Position numbers and translations under genes: made by a program. Shown here piece by piece: positions 37,180 to 54,299 of a stretch of 64,000 nucleotides of DNA. The notes beneath the pieces were generated by a model. It had not been told where the DNA came from, searched no databases, and saw only the letters and a list, made by a program, of their open reading frames with translations. Where the stretch lies: positions 21,101,501-21,165,500 of the forward strand of contig NC_016131.3 in assembly GCF_000005505.3 (NCBI RefSeq), given 5' to 3'. Within the stretch, counting starts at the first letter, position 1; each line of letters opens with the position of its first letter. This DNA is from Brachypodium distachyon (taxonomy: Eukaryota > Streptophyta > Magnoliopsida > Poales > Poaceae).

Positions 37180-37810
37180 GGTGTAGCAAATAGGTTTCTG
37201 ATGTAATGGAGAGGAAATCAAGAAAATCCACAGGGACAGTAACAACTGCACTACACAAGGATTCATAGATTGCCTCCATGGCACACAGGCAATATTTCGC
37301 CGAAACTTCAACCGCGAAATAACACTAGTTCAGCGCTACTCCTTCCGCTAAATTCAACAGCAACCCGTCTCTGAAGACTGGCGCCATAGTCTGAACTCTG
37401 AAGCCGAAAACGCCGACGCATCACTACACTAGGAATCTACGAGATCTAGTCTTGCCGTGGAGAGAAAAATGGGGGCGTGTATATTACATGGATGGAATTT
37501 TCCTCTACATACAGCAGGGCGAGACGGAGCGACGACGAACATCTCGCTCTGTTTCCTCTCCAAGAGAAGGGCCGGGCCGGGATGCCGGATGCACAGCACA
37601 GGGGACGAACGTACGCACTCATAAACACCTATACATATGTACAATGCCGCGTATCTTGCCTGCCTCGATCGACAGGACGTACACCGAGAGGCGAAGATCG
37701 GGTTGGGGGTTAGCAGGAGAAAGGACGCAAAATCCATCAAGATGGCCTCTCCTCCCGTGTGGGGGCTTGCGTGTGGTCTGTATGTGTCTAAATTAGTTGT
37801 GATGAGAAGA
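37180..37810. other. Intergenic/3' flank of the SGP1-like gene
   Basis: No gene is supported. The portion next to 37,811 is expected to be the 3' untranslated region of the GTPase gene. Confidence 0.4.
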
Positions 37811-40578
37811 TCAGAAGTCTATGATGGGCTCGCCGACGGTGAGGTTGCGCTCCACCGTCCAGGGCAGGTTGAAGAGCTTGGCCGTGATGAACTTGAAGAT
37901 CTTGTTCACGTTGATGTTGTGCGTCGCGCTCGAGAAGAAGAGGGTCGCCTTCATCGCTCTTGCGTATGCTCTGGCCTGTAAATCCAGTCAACATACAGAA
38001 CAAACAAACATAAAACGTGTCAGAATTCCTCCAGAATCTCAGTTCTGCGGCACAGTAACAAGTACTTGCGCGGTAGGTACAGATATTCATATTTCTGGCC
38101 GAAATGTATGCAGTCCATGGACGATGACACTTTTGTTCTTTTCTATTCGTCTCCTTGTGATATATGATGAAGCTTCTTTTCCATTTGTAGAGATGGATGA
38201 AACTTCTATTCTTTGATTAGATGCGACTGGCTATTCTGTCTTTAACATGTCGAGTAAGAAGTGGCCATCAGCGATCTACGTTCTGTGGCCAGGGGCCGAT
38301 GCAGACGAAGACGGGCATAATTTCCTTTCCTGAAACTGAAAGAATATTTTGCCATAATTTGGTCCTGTGGCTGGTGAGACTACACATCAAGATTGGATCT
38401 TCTCCAACTTTTCTAGTATCTTTTAGACTACTCTCGTTAAGACTTAGACGTAGTATTGGAGATTACTCCGACAAACGTAGGTCCACTGACTTCAATTCAA
38501 TGTGCAGTCATATACATATGGTACTCTCGGATCAGAGCAGTCATAATTAGTCCCCTGTACTCGATTCAGGTTTTGATTTGGGCTCTCTAATGTCCCTGTC
38601 AGAAGACGAGTACTCGACCCGGCCAGAGATACGTGTGGCCGTAATCAAACTAAAAAAAAATCTTGTGCGTTATAGCTACTGAAACAAGCTAATCTTTCAA
38701 CAATTACTAGTTTTCTGATCAAGTAGTAAATCTTGAGACTATCGAGCAGTAGCAATCGTTGATAGTAAAAGACTCGTTCAGGATTAAAATTTCTAGGGGT
38801 GGTTAATCTGCACAGATTCAGATGAAACGGTCATGTGGCACCCAACTCCTGCCGTCAGAACCAAGGCAAGGTCTCATCTTTCTATGCTAACCACATTGGA
38901 GATGCAGAAGGCCCGTTGCCCAAGAGACAAACAACGACAAAAGTGAACCATATTTTGATGCCAAGAAACCATTGTAAAACGCAGCAGTACCTCGTTAACA
39001 ATTGTCCATTGCATCTCAAGAGGAAGCTGAGCGAAGTCGTCAAACTTCGTTCCGATTAGAATTGGAATAGCCGTCTGCCAGAGGGAAAAATAAATTATGT
39101 TCAGAGCAATGGACAGTAAGAAATATAGCAATGAATACGAACAAACTCTCATATGCACAGCCAGTATGATCCAGCTATACAGCATTGGAGACGGGAAAAT
39201 CCAAATAAACCAACAAAAAAGACAGCAATGCACCTACCTTATTCCATTTCCTTGCCCTCTCGTGCCAATCTATAGTACTGCAGAAAATCAGATTAAAACC
39301 AGCAGTAAGCACCTAGTGGCACAACACAAAAATCTCAATAGACTCTGAATTGGTCATCTCGAGTATGTTTTGATCAGCATATATACTAACTTATTGAGCG
39401 TGCACCGGCTGGTGAGGTCGAACATGAACAAGATCGCCACGGCGTCCTTGCACGCGATCGGGACGTGGTCAATGGACTGGCTGTCTCCTGCATCCATTAG
39501 TTCCACAAGGAAAAACTCAGTAAGCAAAAGTTGAGGAAAACCGATACTCGAACCAAATGCAATTACAGTTTGGTGCCTGCATCTGAAATTCTGAATGCAC
39601 AATGTACCTGCCACATCCCAGATGTTGAAGGCGAGCCTAGCGCCCCGGACTGCCAGCGTCTTGTCCATCAGGTTCAGACCCGTCATCTGCAAGCCGTTCT
39701 GTTCCTCCCCATCATCTCCAACATACTTAACCTGCAGAAATTGCCGACCACGTCAAGATACAGTTAACATGGATCGACCGGCTGTTCCTGCTGAATATCA
39801 AATTCAATTGGTAATGATGCATTTGAAAGGCTGGTGCCAGGTCTACTACACTTTGGTGGGTTCTTGGTCGAAATAGGACCGTGAAAGGAATCGCGCATTG
39901 GCGCAATGATATAGTACTCGTTCATTCAAGGAGAATGAAATGTCTTTAATTGTAGGTTGTACTACTGGCAAGGATTAGATTTTAATGGCTTCTTGATTTG
40001 ATTAGATAGGCTTTGAAAATAGGAAAGGCACGGGCACTCGACATAACTGTAACACCAGACCAGTTAATCGAGATTATGATATGATAGAAGCAGGCCAGGC
40101 CGGGACTCGAGAAGAAGAGGTTTACCATGAAGCTGGTCTTGCCGATCTGGCAATCCCCGAGCAGGCTGACCTTGAGGCCGACCACGTCCTCGACCTCCCC
40201 CGCATCGGGGTCGGCGCCCGCGCCGCCGCCATCGTCGTCTTCAATCGGAACGGGACACATCACGTCCCCGCCGTGCGGCGGCGGGCCGAGACGGCGGTAC
40301 CGCCCGCCGCCGCCGCCGCAGGAGGAGCAGGCGAGCAGCTGGTCCCAGACGAGCCGCACGACCCTGGTGGCGACGGCCAGGCGGAGCAGGCGCGCCCACC
40401 GGAGGTCGGTCGGCCTGCGCCGCCGGCCCCGCCCACCTCCTCCCCCGCCGGCGCCGCCGCAGAGCTGCGGCACCCCCACGTTCATGGCGGCAGGCCCCGC
40501 CGCCGCTGTCGCCGTCGTGGTCGTCGTGGTCATGGCGCCGCCGCGGAGGACCTCCCGGCGCGTCCGGCGCCCATGCAC
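37811..40578 (-). CDS. SGP1: Septum-promoting GTP-binding protein 1-like small GTPase
   Basis: Six exons, 40126-40578, 39608-39731, 39391-39487, 39238-39277, 38991-39074 and 37811-37975, encode 320 residues. The first 130 are Thr-, Ala-, Gly- and Arg-rich low-complexity sequence. The GTPase domain follows: P-loop GDCQIGKTS (141-149), the switch II box WDVAGDS (D190, G193), TKFD (247-250) in the NKxD position, and SSATHN (281-286) in the SAK position. The end is NLTVGEPIIDF. This is the plant SGP1 family, related to fission yeast Spg1 and budding yeast Tem1, which in fungi start septation and mitotic exit. Plant members are thought to work with MAP4K-type kinases. A second in-frame ATG at 40533 (M16, before a Thr run) could be the true start and would give 305 residues. 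No C-terminal prenyl cysteine is present. Confidence 0.9.
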
Positions 40579-41840
40579 ACCGAGGCCGGCCGGAGGGAAC
40601 GCCCGCCCGCCCGCCCACGACGGTATTAATAAAACTCGGGAATCGGAGGGCTAAACAAAGTGCGCGGCCTATAAAAAGGCTTTCTTGGCCCGCTCCCACG
40701 CTTTTCGTGTTGTCTGTCTGTCGTCCCTCTCCTCTCTGCTTACGGCAGAGGCGCCATGGACAACATGGATAGCACACAGACAGTATGGCACGCACGCAGG
40801 CAGGCTAGGTGTGGCTCTGTTTTGGGCGCGCGCCGAAGGAAGGAAGGAAGGCTCCCAAATCTTATTGATTCCTGGGTCGGGTTAATGGGCGCGGGAGGAC
40901 GAGGTTGACTGGGGGAATATGGGGAAGGAGATGGCTAGTAGTCCATGGAGGAGAAGGAAAGGAAGGGAGGTGTGCGACGCGTGCGTCGAGGTCGAGATCG
41001 AGGAAGAGGACGTGTCGGGGTGGATGTCATGTTGATGGGGGTAAACGACCGGAGGGTGCGCGCGCGATCGGAGAGGTGGTTGTTGACCCGTTTGCGCCGC
41101 GGTCGCAACAGACGGACGACGCAGCAGGAGTCTGACTCTGTAATCTGGATGACGTTTGCGGCGGCGTACGTGCTCAAAAACCTCTTCTTCCTTTTTGTTT
41201 TTGTTTTTGAGCAACTCTTCTTCCATTTTTGTTCCAAGAGAGAAAAATCTCTTCTTCCATGGGAATCCAAAACCCTGACTAAGCCCTAGTCCTCTTTTAT
41301 ACTAGCTGTTATTATCCAGAGCTGTTTCTCCTCTTTCACATTTAAAATTTTCAGTTCCAAAATATAAAAAATATTTTGTTCGTTTGATATCACTTGTTGC
41401 GGGGAATTAAATATGATAATTCGACAATAATGTCTGATTTCTCAATCAATCTCTTTGGGCAGTCTAGGATCCCTCTTCTAGACCCGTCGGGACCTTCTGC
41501 AATAGGTGTACCATGAACAACAACAATAGCCTTTCTATGAACCATTTGAACTAGTGATATTTGAACACATGATGTCTGCTCACTTACTTCTGGCCGTTCT
41601 TAAACGTTTTGGTATTTAACTATCTATGTTGGGTATTATCAGTAAAAACAACAACTAAAATTCACGTTCAATGGTCATCGAGTTCAGGCTCAAATTGAAG
41701 CTATATTATTTTCTTACAAATTTTGGTTGAATTCTAATATTCTATGGGGCCTTTGCCATATTTGAAAATTGGAATTGCCAATGCGACCGTCAAATTTTAT
41801 TGACCAAAATGGTAAATTATGTCATTATCTTGTTTACAGG
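40579..41840. other. Upstream region of SGP1-like gene and intergenic DNA
   Basis: GC-rich sequence to about 41,150 probably holds the promoter and leader of the minus-strand GTPase gene. Beyond 41,290 it becomes AT-rich. No other gene is seen. Confidence 0.4.
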
Positions 41841-41845
41841 TATCC

Positions 41846-42930
41846 TCTTTTTTGACGAACCTCGTCAGAGGGCGGGGAGCTCCCGCAATTCATTTAAGAA
41901 GAATAGAATGGTCCGGTTTATAAGGAAAACTAGGCCGAAAACCATACAAGAAAGCTCATCCTGCCTAGCTCAACTAGGCCCAGAGTCCAACACACCAGAA
42001 AAACACTACTGCCCCGTTGCCCACACAACACAAGAACAGCAATGCCCGCGCAACAAAACACACATCCGGGGCTGCCGCCTTGGCGTCCAACCGCCCAAAT
42101 GCGCCTTGCGCAAACCACCTTCCCCACCTTCCAGGGCTGCCGCCCTGACATCCACCGCTCACACAGGAGTTGCAACACCGCACGAGACGGGCTCTCCGTA
42201 GCCCTAGCCGCGCAAGGCAACCGCTCGCAGACCTCGGCCGCCACACCGGACCCGGGGCCGCCACCCCGACATCCAAGACAACCGACCCTCCTTGGGATCA
42301 CAATGACCGGGCCGTTCATCTTGCTGCACCCAAACAGCACAAAGATCAACACCCTAGCCGTGGCAGACTGCAGGCCCACACCATAGGACTGAGGATGCAA
42401 CGATTTCCGGGGCCGCCGCCCCAGCATTCACTGAAACCAACTTTCGGAGCCGCCGCCCTGACATCCGCCATCCTTGACGACCAAGCGAATCCACGCAACG
42501 GCAGAAATCCAAGACCGTCCGACGGACCTGACCTCCAAGACAATGCCTCCAAGGAGGATATGACGAAGCCGCCTCCGCCATTGCCCGCTCTGGCCGCTCC
42601 AGACAAGCCAGAGCTTGGGTTTTCACCCGGAGAGCCAAGCAGCCGCAATTGGCGAGGGGGAGTTCCACGACGCCGCCTCCAAGGAGGTAGATGACGCCCG
42701 AGAGCGCCGCCGTCGCCAGCTCTGAACACATCAGAGCAAGGCTTTCGCCTGGAAGCCATGCACCCCATGCCGCCAAGAGCAGCCCATCCGACCCATAGGC
42801 CGCTGCAGTCCAAGCCACAAGGACTTAGCACGCTGCCCGGAAGACGCCCCTGTCGCCGTCCACCAACTCACCACCGCGCCCAGAATCCACTGCAGCACCA
42901 CCTTCGACGACGTACATGTGGCTGTAAAGT
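41846..42930 (-). mobile_element. GC-rich retroposon-like repeat, minus strand
   Basis: The block starts with a short T-run (CTCTTTTTTGACG, about 41,845), as a poly(A) end on the minus strand would. Inside, GGGGCTGCCGCC-type units followed by a C-rich GACATCC recur about five times (near 42,066, 42,134, 42,252, 42,410 and 42,440). The long open frames on both strands show no domain and follow from the composition. The family is unknown. Confidence 0.45.
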
Positions 42931-42939
42931 AAGCTACAC

Positions 42940-43800
42940 AAGACAACCACACATGAAAATAGTTCATAACCCCCATCCCCCATGAGTGGAAATAAGGTTG
43001 TTGATAACCACCACTTTGTTAACATTTCACTACACCCGCTACTATCCCGACGGGCCGTTGAACATAACCCAAATGCTGATTTGTGCCAAGTAGTTGGCTA
43101 GTTTGGTCTGAAATTTTAACATATCACTCATGAGACAATTTATGAATTTCCAAAATTTGTGCATTTCTTTTGGGAAATTTGGCATTTTCAAAGTTTTAAA
43201 CTTCAGAGTTTTAAACCAAATTTGGACTAAAAATTTGTTCATTTAACTGAAGTTTGTACAGAAATAGACAAATTATGATTTCAAGGATCTTGTTTGGATT
43301 CTTCTGCAACGTTTGAATTTCAACCAAAGATAACCAAGGCCTCATAGAATCGCTAATCCACACTTGAATTGGTTATTCGGGCTATGTGCAATGGCCTGCA
43401 GTCCAAATAGCGGATAAAATGTTAAATAACTGATGGTTACGAGCGATCTTAGCTTCAATTATAATAACTTTGTGCGGTTTATTCGTGGTTGTACACTTGT
43501 ACTGAGTTTTTGAACTGTAGTTGGTTTAGCTCAACTATAGTAGGAATTATTATCATTTTCATTTATTCCGAACCGTTGGGGGTATATGTGAATTTGCTGT
43601 CAAGTCGTCGTCCCTCTTCTCTACCAGCGTTCGAATTTATGGTGCCTGTTAGTACATCAAATCAACGCTTTGCATGGTGCTACTATTACATCAAGTGAAG
43701 AGGACGTGCTATAAACCGGCAATGAGAGTAGACTGTTCGGAATTTTTGCTGTGTCGAAGAGAAATAATTGTGCGTGTTTACGATTTTCAGTACCAGTTCT
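42940..43800. other. Gene-free intergenic stretch
   Basis: AT-rich sequence in which I see no coding or repeat structure. Confidence 0.4.
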
Positions 43801-43805
43801 GTATT

Positions 43806-44490
43806 TTTTTTCGAAAATGAAAGCTTTTTATTGATCTCAAAGCTATATCAAGCGATACAACTAAAGAGTATCATATCCCCGGTCTCTGCGTCGAAACGCA
43901 CACAGCCACACAAGTACGAAGCAAAACTCAAAAATTACAACGATAAAAAAATAACATCTTTATGCATGCTCAATTCGCAGACTAGACCGTCACCCATTGT
44001 GGGTAAAAAAAAGCCCCCAATTGCTCCAAAGTGTTGCACGCCATCAAAGCCAGTTGATGATCCACTGGTTTGAGAAGAGTAGATCATGTACGGCGCCAAT
44101 GAGTGGACGAATAGAAAACCTGCATTGGAAAAGTTACGTTCTTTCTATTAAAAACAATATCATTTCTGCAGAACCAAATTGCCAACATAAAGCAGCCGCC
44201 CCAACCATGAGAAGCGGTCTCAATCTTAGATTAACCCCCGTAATCAGAATCCAAACATACGAGTAACATCACAAGAAGGGACAAGATTGGAAGTTATTTG
44301 GACCATTGACCACACAAAACGAAAGACACGACACCGAAAAAACATGCGTAATAGTCTCGTCTTCGTTACGGAAAATACATTTTCGACTTCCTGTATTATA
44401 GTTCTGCATGCACAGATCGAACTTTTCAAAACCCATCTTGAGATCTGAACGGAGACTGCAAGCGGGTTTGGATCACAGATGATGCAAACT
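43806..44490 (-). mobile_element. LINE 3' fragment with decayed RVT zinc domain, minus strand
   Basis: A T-run at 43806-43813 begins the tail. On the minus strand near 44,260-44,400 the frames read FRNEDETI (one frame) and MFFRCRVFRFVWSMVQIT (the neighbouring frame), then RMFGFWL. This is the pattern of the LINE zinc-binding region (DETIxHLFFxCxxAxxxW, then MFGxWL). A frameshift and lost cysteines show decay. Confidence 0.65.
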
Positions 44491-44499
44491 AAGGCATAT

Positions 44500-47375
44500 T
44501 TAAGACCTGCTACCATGTACAGTAAAAAAGAAGATGTGTACCACCGAGTATTTACGAGATTTGATCGGACTGGGCGGTGCAGTTGCTCGTGAAAAGAATT
44601 GGTCGGTGTGCAGGTCCAGATCGACGCTGGAGTGGATGCTTATCGTTAAAGGGTCATGTGCTCAATTAGTTTAGTTAGGCGATTAGATCGATCTGTAGCT
44701 CGTCAGCCCATTAACAAAAGATGCAACCTAACCTGACTCAGCACTCAGCAGCAGCAGCCCTCATATGGTCGGTTAAACAGCAAACTACTACTCCAGTATA
44801 CAATTGTCACTCGGAGACAAAAAAGATACTTAGCAGAAGAAAAGAACTAGTCCAGCAGGTGAATCTTGTACTGCCGCGCGCCCGGCTCCCGATGCAAAGA
44901 TGTCGTCACTCTGGATCCGATCTGTAGCTTGGTAGCTGCTGCTGCTGTGTTTATCTGAAAAACAAACATGTACTGTAATTACTTTTAGCCTTGGATGCAT
45001 GTGTGATGTGTCGCTGTAATGGAGATGAGTCTGAATCCTCGTGACGCGGCTATGCGTCAATCACACAGACCGCTCGTTGTTGTTACCTGCTTCTGCTGGA
45101 GCGCCGAGTGAATCAGTGATGTCGTCGTTGCAGATTTGGATGGATCATGGATGGACGCAAGTGGAGTAGTGGTATGTGCACGGAGGGGATCATGGTCCTT
45201 TAAGTTGACTCGGCAAGGGCACGTACGCACGCACGGCTCTCCCCTCAATCCCTCATCCTCTGGTTTGCACGACGTTGTGGCTGTTGCCGTCGTCATCGAT
45301 CGACGACTTTGAATCAACTTGGAAGGAAGGAAAGAAGGACGTTGGGGCGTCATCCTTCGTACCTTTTCGCCGTCGACAATGGCCATCCATCTGCATACCG
45401 GGATCGAAATATATACGCGGAGCTTCGAGAAGACTGGCAAGTGATTTCTTTAGACGACTTCAAAGGCGAAGATTCGAATTCGATTCCAGAAGGAAGAAAA
45501 AGATGAGGTTTTCTTTTCAAGAAGAAATGCATCCTAGTGCTTCCTCACAGCTGGGATAGCCCTGACAGAGAATACAGACACGGGTGTTGATCTCATCCTT
45601 GTTCCCAACTGGAGCGCAACGCAATGTATGTGCCGCAACCGGCGCCACGGAATAATCCGTCCTCTGTTTTACGCGGCAGGCAGGCAGGCGCGATCGATCC
45701 TAACGCCCATCGATCCCTGCCTGCAAAACCACAAAACTCTGGCATTAACATAACCCTTTCTCTCACACGTTCCGGTGTCCTGCCAAGAAGAAATTGACAG
45801 AAAAGCTTACAAAGCAGTTTAAAGCACCCAAATCCGTGAGTACGGCAATTAGGCTTGCGTACGTGCGGGCGGGCGGGGTACTAGTACCCAAATCCGTGGC
45901 AGCACGAGCCACGCGAACGCTGTGCTCGAAAAGCTGAATCCCTGGGAAAAGCGGTAGCGTGGAGTTGGCTTTTGTTTTCGGCTCCGCTGCTTTCGCAGAG
46001 GCAGAGGTTAGCTGCAGTCATGTGTCGCGCCAATGCATCACGGGCGTCTCATGAGGCGATCTATCCGGGCGCAGGGCACGTAGGTGGATTTGTGTGGACG
46101 AAAGTGGTTTGGTTAGCGCTAACGACCACGAATTAACAAGCTAGTACTGTACTATACTCCTAGCAGTACCTATTATTCGCGCGGGGGAGAAAAGATAAAA
46201 AAAAGAGGTTACTTATCAATGTGACACTGTGACGCCAACGGCGGATCGATGAGCTAGTGATTGCACGATTCAGGATCAGTTAATCTTGTTTAATATAAAC
46301 TCTAGCAACGTACTACCAACATTCCTGACGGCCGGTATGGATGAATTCATGAATTCTTCTTTTAATTGTCACAACTTTAGGTGGGAGAGTCGTGTCAATC
46401 GATCGTTGACAAGGAATAAGATCTTTGATCGGGACTAAGGCAAGGATTCCATCGATCTTAATTTAATTCATTCATGTACCAGGCTCCCAGCTAGCTGAGA
46501 ACAAATAGTACCAAAAACGACAGGCAATTGATCATAGTCCTGCTGCTCTCCATGATAAGGTAATTAACGAGAAAGGATCAAACAGTTCCAGGGCGTACAG
46601 GTGCAGTTACTAATGATCAGTTCTGGTCCAAGATTTGGTACCTACTACTACCATTTTGACCCCTTTAGACATTGCATGCCTTGAAAGCGTCTTGCTTAGG
46701 CGTTGCATGGATCAGAGTTAGAAAATCTTTGCAGGGTTTTGGTTTATGTGATGTGCAGTACGTACTACAGTTGATGTTGCAACTTGCAACCACCAGGTAT
46801 AAAAAAAATATTGAAGATTGGAGACAAGTGTAGTGTAGACGTGTAGTGACTCAAGACTAATTCTACGTTTCGCCTATTGAACCAATTTTTCTCTCTCTAT
46901 AGGCTGCATGGTGGGGATATCATTTATCAAGACGAGAGCATAATATATTATTCTGAGCTCAGGATATAGCCAAAATTTGGATCCTTGAGAGTGCAAGAAA
47001 CCAAGCTAACTACTTTTCTTTATCCCCGCAAGAAAAAGAGTTTTTCGAAAAGGAGGAGCTTCCTGGCCTCCGCATCTGAGAGATGCACAGGTACATTTTA
47101 TTTCATAATTATAACGTCTAAGCAACACAGTTCACGGGTCACACAAAGTGAATAAGTCAAATCGTGTCTATGTGTCCTACGGCCTAACTACTTTTCTGTA
47201 TTTATGGATGACAAATTCGACGGAAATGATGTTTTCTGTCTCCCCTGCAAGGCTGCAAAACGCATTGAAAAAGTTTAAGCTCTAGCTTTATGTTAGAGAA
47301 CAAGAAGCAAGCTTTAGCTAGAAATCTCATAGAGTGAATGCTCCTGATGCAGAGACGAGTAGATACTAATAATTC
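44500..47375. other. Gene-free intergenic stretch
   Basis: No supportable gene. 45,060-45,560 has overlapping open frames on both strands without a recognised domain. The rest is mixed-composition sequence with scattered ACGT-rich pieces. I see no clear transposon ends. Confidence 0.4.
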
Positions 47376-47379
47376 CGCA

Positions 47380-47637
47380 TGACCACACATTTTGTCTCAC
47401 TCTTCTCACAGAACCAAGTTAACGCTAATAGTCTCAAGGAACGCCCACTTTTAGGGCAGAGCTTCTCAAAATACCCTAGCTAATTACCTAGTTTAAGGTG
47501 TTTAACAGTATTTTGTGTCACTCTTCTTCTAGAACCAACACATTTTTTGAGAAGCTTTTCCCCAAAAGTGGAGGTTCCTTGAGACTCTTAGCACTAACTA
47601 TGGTTCTGTAAGAAAAGTGACACAAAATATGTGGTTT
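47380..47637. mobile_element. MITE with about 90-bp inverted repeats
   Basis: ACCACACATTTTGTCTCAC at the left pairs with GTGACACAAAATATGTGGT at the right. The arms continue through AGAACCAAG.TAACGCTAA and GTCTCAAGGAACGCCCACTTTT. The centre is short, so the whole could fold into a long hairpin. No target duplication was found and the superfamily is undecided. Confidence 0.7.
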
Positions 47638-47639
47638 TG

Positions 47640-50590
47640 CAAAATTTACTCAGAAGTATATTAGGTTGTAGATTTAAGGGGAAATAATAACCAATTCCTG
47701 TCTTGAACTTTTAGAGTAAACTAAATAAGTAACTAACCTTGGATAGCATCTTCTCATTTCTGACAAATACTTGATTAATTTCCTTGACAGCCCTGCCACT
47801 ACCGAAAGAGCAGAACAGAAGTAGACAAGTGGGATCACAGGCCACAAACACAAAGGATACTTTTCTCCTTTGCCTTCCCTTGAAGCACATCACTACTTAT
47901 GTTCAGACCATTGCATGAAAAACTATGCGTCCCCGCATAAAGATCACACCTATATACATATAGATAAAGTGCTCCAACCAATGGAGTAATGGCTTTGTTT
48001 GTTTGTTCATACCATCTCATCATGCACGTACACCCTATCACACACATCATCAGCAAACAAGCCACAAAACAACAACATGAGCACTACCTGGTGGCTGGTA
48101 GCTAGTGTTTAGTACTAGTAGCGACTGCCTTGCTATGGGGCATACCCACGCATAGAGCAAATTCATAAGCTGAGAAAAGCCAACTTCATCTCGATTCTAC
48201 TTTAATTTTCCATGGACGGACGTCGGCCGCCCGTTCTAACCTTTTCCTGCCACTTGGTTGGTCTTCTCTTAGTTTATTTTGAGAAGATTTTCTTGGATCA
48301 TCTTGGACACCTCATCATTGATATATGATGTACTACCATCTAGTAGCACCATGGACTGCTGCCCTTTTACAAATACAAAAACCACGAGTTCAATTCTGCA
48401 CAAGAATGTGCTACAACGACTCAGAAATTTAAGCTATCGGATCCACCACAGTTCAGGAACCACACACATACACATTTCAGGTGAAATTCAGCATGAAGGT
48501 TGGATGAAACAGCATATGGGACATATGGCTCCATTTCATTTCTGAGTGTGAACAAATATTACAACTCACATATAGATTGCCTGAAAAAAATAATGCAATG
48601 TATTCAACATAGGCTGTGAAGTGGCACTGCTTCTCCTACACGCAGCTGATCTTTTGCAGAGATCAAGATCGACAGCCCAAAGAATAAATAATAAACAGCT
48701 ACAGTTGAATTTCTCCTCATATCATGTAAAACAAAAGAGGAAAACCAGTACATCTTTGTTTTCTTCTTCTGATGATGATGATGATGATGATGAATGTATA
48801 AAAGAGTGGTCAGACAATGTATTATGAAGTAAACATACATGAACTGTGAGCTCTGACAACGAGAACAAATATTAGCTGTTGAAAGGAACTACAGTTCAGG
48901 ATAGAGACAAGAACCTAGAAAGAACAACCATCCATCTGTAGTACACACATTTCAGATTACAAAGTTGAAACGAACAAGGATGAATGAAATAATCCTTCAC
49001 TTGTACATTTTGCTGATGCTATCGTGCAAGAGAAGTCCAAACAACGGAGGTATGGGTCCTACAAGTTATACGAGAAAAAATGTTTATGGGTGCAGATTTT
49101 CCTACACCTTATCAGATGTGATAAGAACTATGATTAAATTAAAACCGTCATCGGTAAAAGTACTGATCCAGAGAAAGAGGTGTCTTCGTAAGTACTAAGT
49201 TAATAACCATATAACACCAAATAAACCTGTACAAAATTTGAAGACAAAAACCAAAAGGCATGACAACCCAGAATAAAATAGATACGCAACCAGTTTTAAT
49301 CCTTTGCTGTTGTAATTAAGCCGATCTGATGCGCAACCAGAAAGGTGATAGAACTTTGGCTTTATGCTTGATTGAACTGGGTTGGGACTAATATAAATCA
49401 TGCTAGACTAGACTAGACAGACAGAAGTTAATTAGATAAAGATCAAACCGATTTTTAACCGAATCCAACAAGCTTCCAGCACTTGTAAGTAGTGGTTGTC
49501 TACAGCGTCTAGTCACAACTTTGTTTAGACACAACTCTACCATACATCTCCATGAAACGCATACATTCCAATCAATCAGAGGTTGGTGCCGACTCCTTTT
49601 CTGAAAGAGGAGAGGTTGATTTTTAGATGTAACTAATGTTACCCGAATTAAGTTGCTGTTAGGAGCAGATTAATTAGGATATCCTGGCAATCAAGGTTAT
49701 AATTAACTAGAACCATCAACGAGCTAACAAATGCCGGGAGATGTGGCCACGCTACCTTCCAATCTTAATCAAGTTAAAGGCAGTTCAGTTTCTCAGTTGC
49801 AACGAGAGTCAAGAAGTAGGGAAAAAAATATGGTTGTGTGCATCGATTGATGCAGAGGCAGGGATTTCCATCCCTTTCCGAAAAAAAAAGAAGTAGGAAA
49901 GAAAATAGAGCAGGATAGGCCTACATTCTACAGTTCTCCTTGAGGCCCTGTTTGGAATGGATGTACTTTTTTGTTGAACTAAATACCGGTCACCCCCACC
50001 CCCCACCATGAAAAATGCATCCTGTTTGAGAGATTGGAATTTCTCGGTAAATGTTTGGACCGAGGAATACCACTCTCCCAAACAGCCCCAGAGTATAATC
50101 TGAGAGAAAATATTTGTCGGATTGCTTCAATTAAAGAGAATGTTAATTAAGCTTGCTGTGAATGTGAGTCTGCAGAAACGGTTTGCAATTGCCTAGTCAG
50201 GTGAAAGAGATGGATATGCTGCTTCTTCAGCACAATGCAGTCACATACCACACCAAACAAGGATTCAAACTCAAACTTATTTGGAAGATGATTCAGATTC
50301 TAGCTACAAGGAACTTGTGAGACAGTGAGAGGTTACTTCGAAACAAAAAGGCAAAACCATACAAGTTGTGGCTGCAACCGAATGCTACTTCTCCCCACAA
50401 ATCGGTGTTGAAGGAGATTCAGAATTGTTGTTGCTGGGCATGAATAGGAAGCTGGTCTCATGTTTCAGAGAAAATATCCTGAAGCTGCTTTGGCGGCTGC
50501 CAGGTTTTTGCAGTCAGAACGAACCGGATTCTGAAACAGCCATTTCAACTGCAGGACCACACATTTTGCTGACAATGTTAGTCATGTGGC
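47640..50590. other. Gene-free intergenic stretch
   Basis: Apart from the microsatellite at 48770 nothing is supported. Sequence just above 50,300 may include the 3' untranslated region of the minus-strand receptor gene. Confidence 0.4.
48770..48793. repeat. GAT trinucleotide microsatellite
   Basis: About eight GAT units in intergenic DNA. Confidence 0.9.
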
Positions 50591-50599
50591 CATGAAGAT

Positions 50600-54296
<3,697 letters not shown>

Positions 54297-54299
54297 AGT

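Noticed and set aside
40081..40654. Plus-strand frames of 175-182 residues
   Set aside because: They are antisense to exon 1 of the SGP1-like gene, whose GTPase motifs fix the coding strand.
42042..42831. Several long open frames on both strands
   Set aside because: They are by-products of a GC-rich repeat with no protein family signal.
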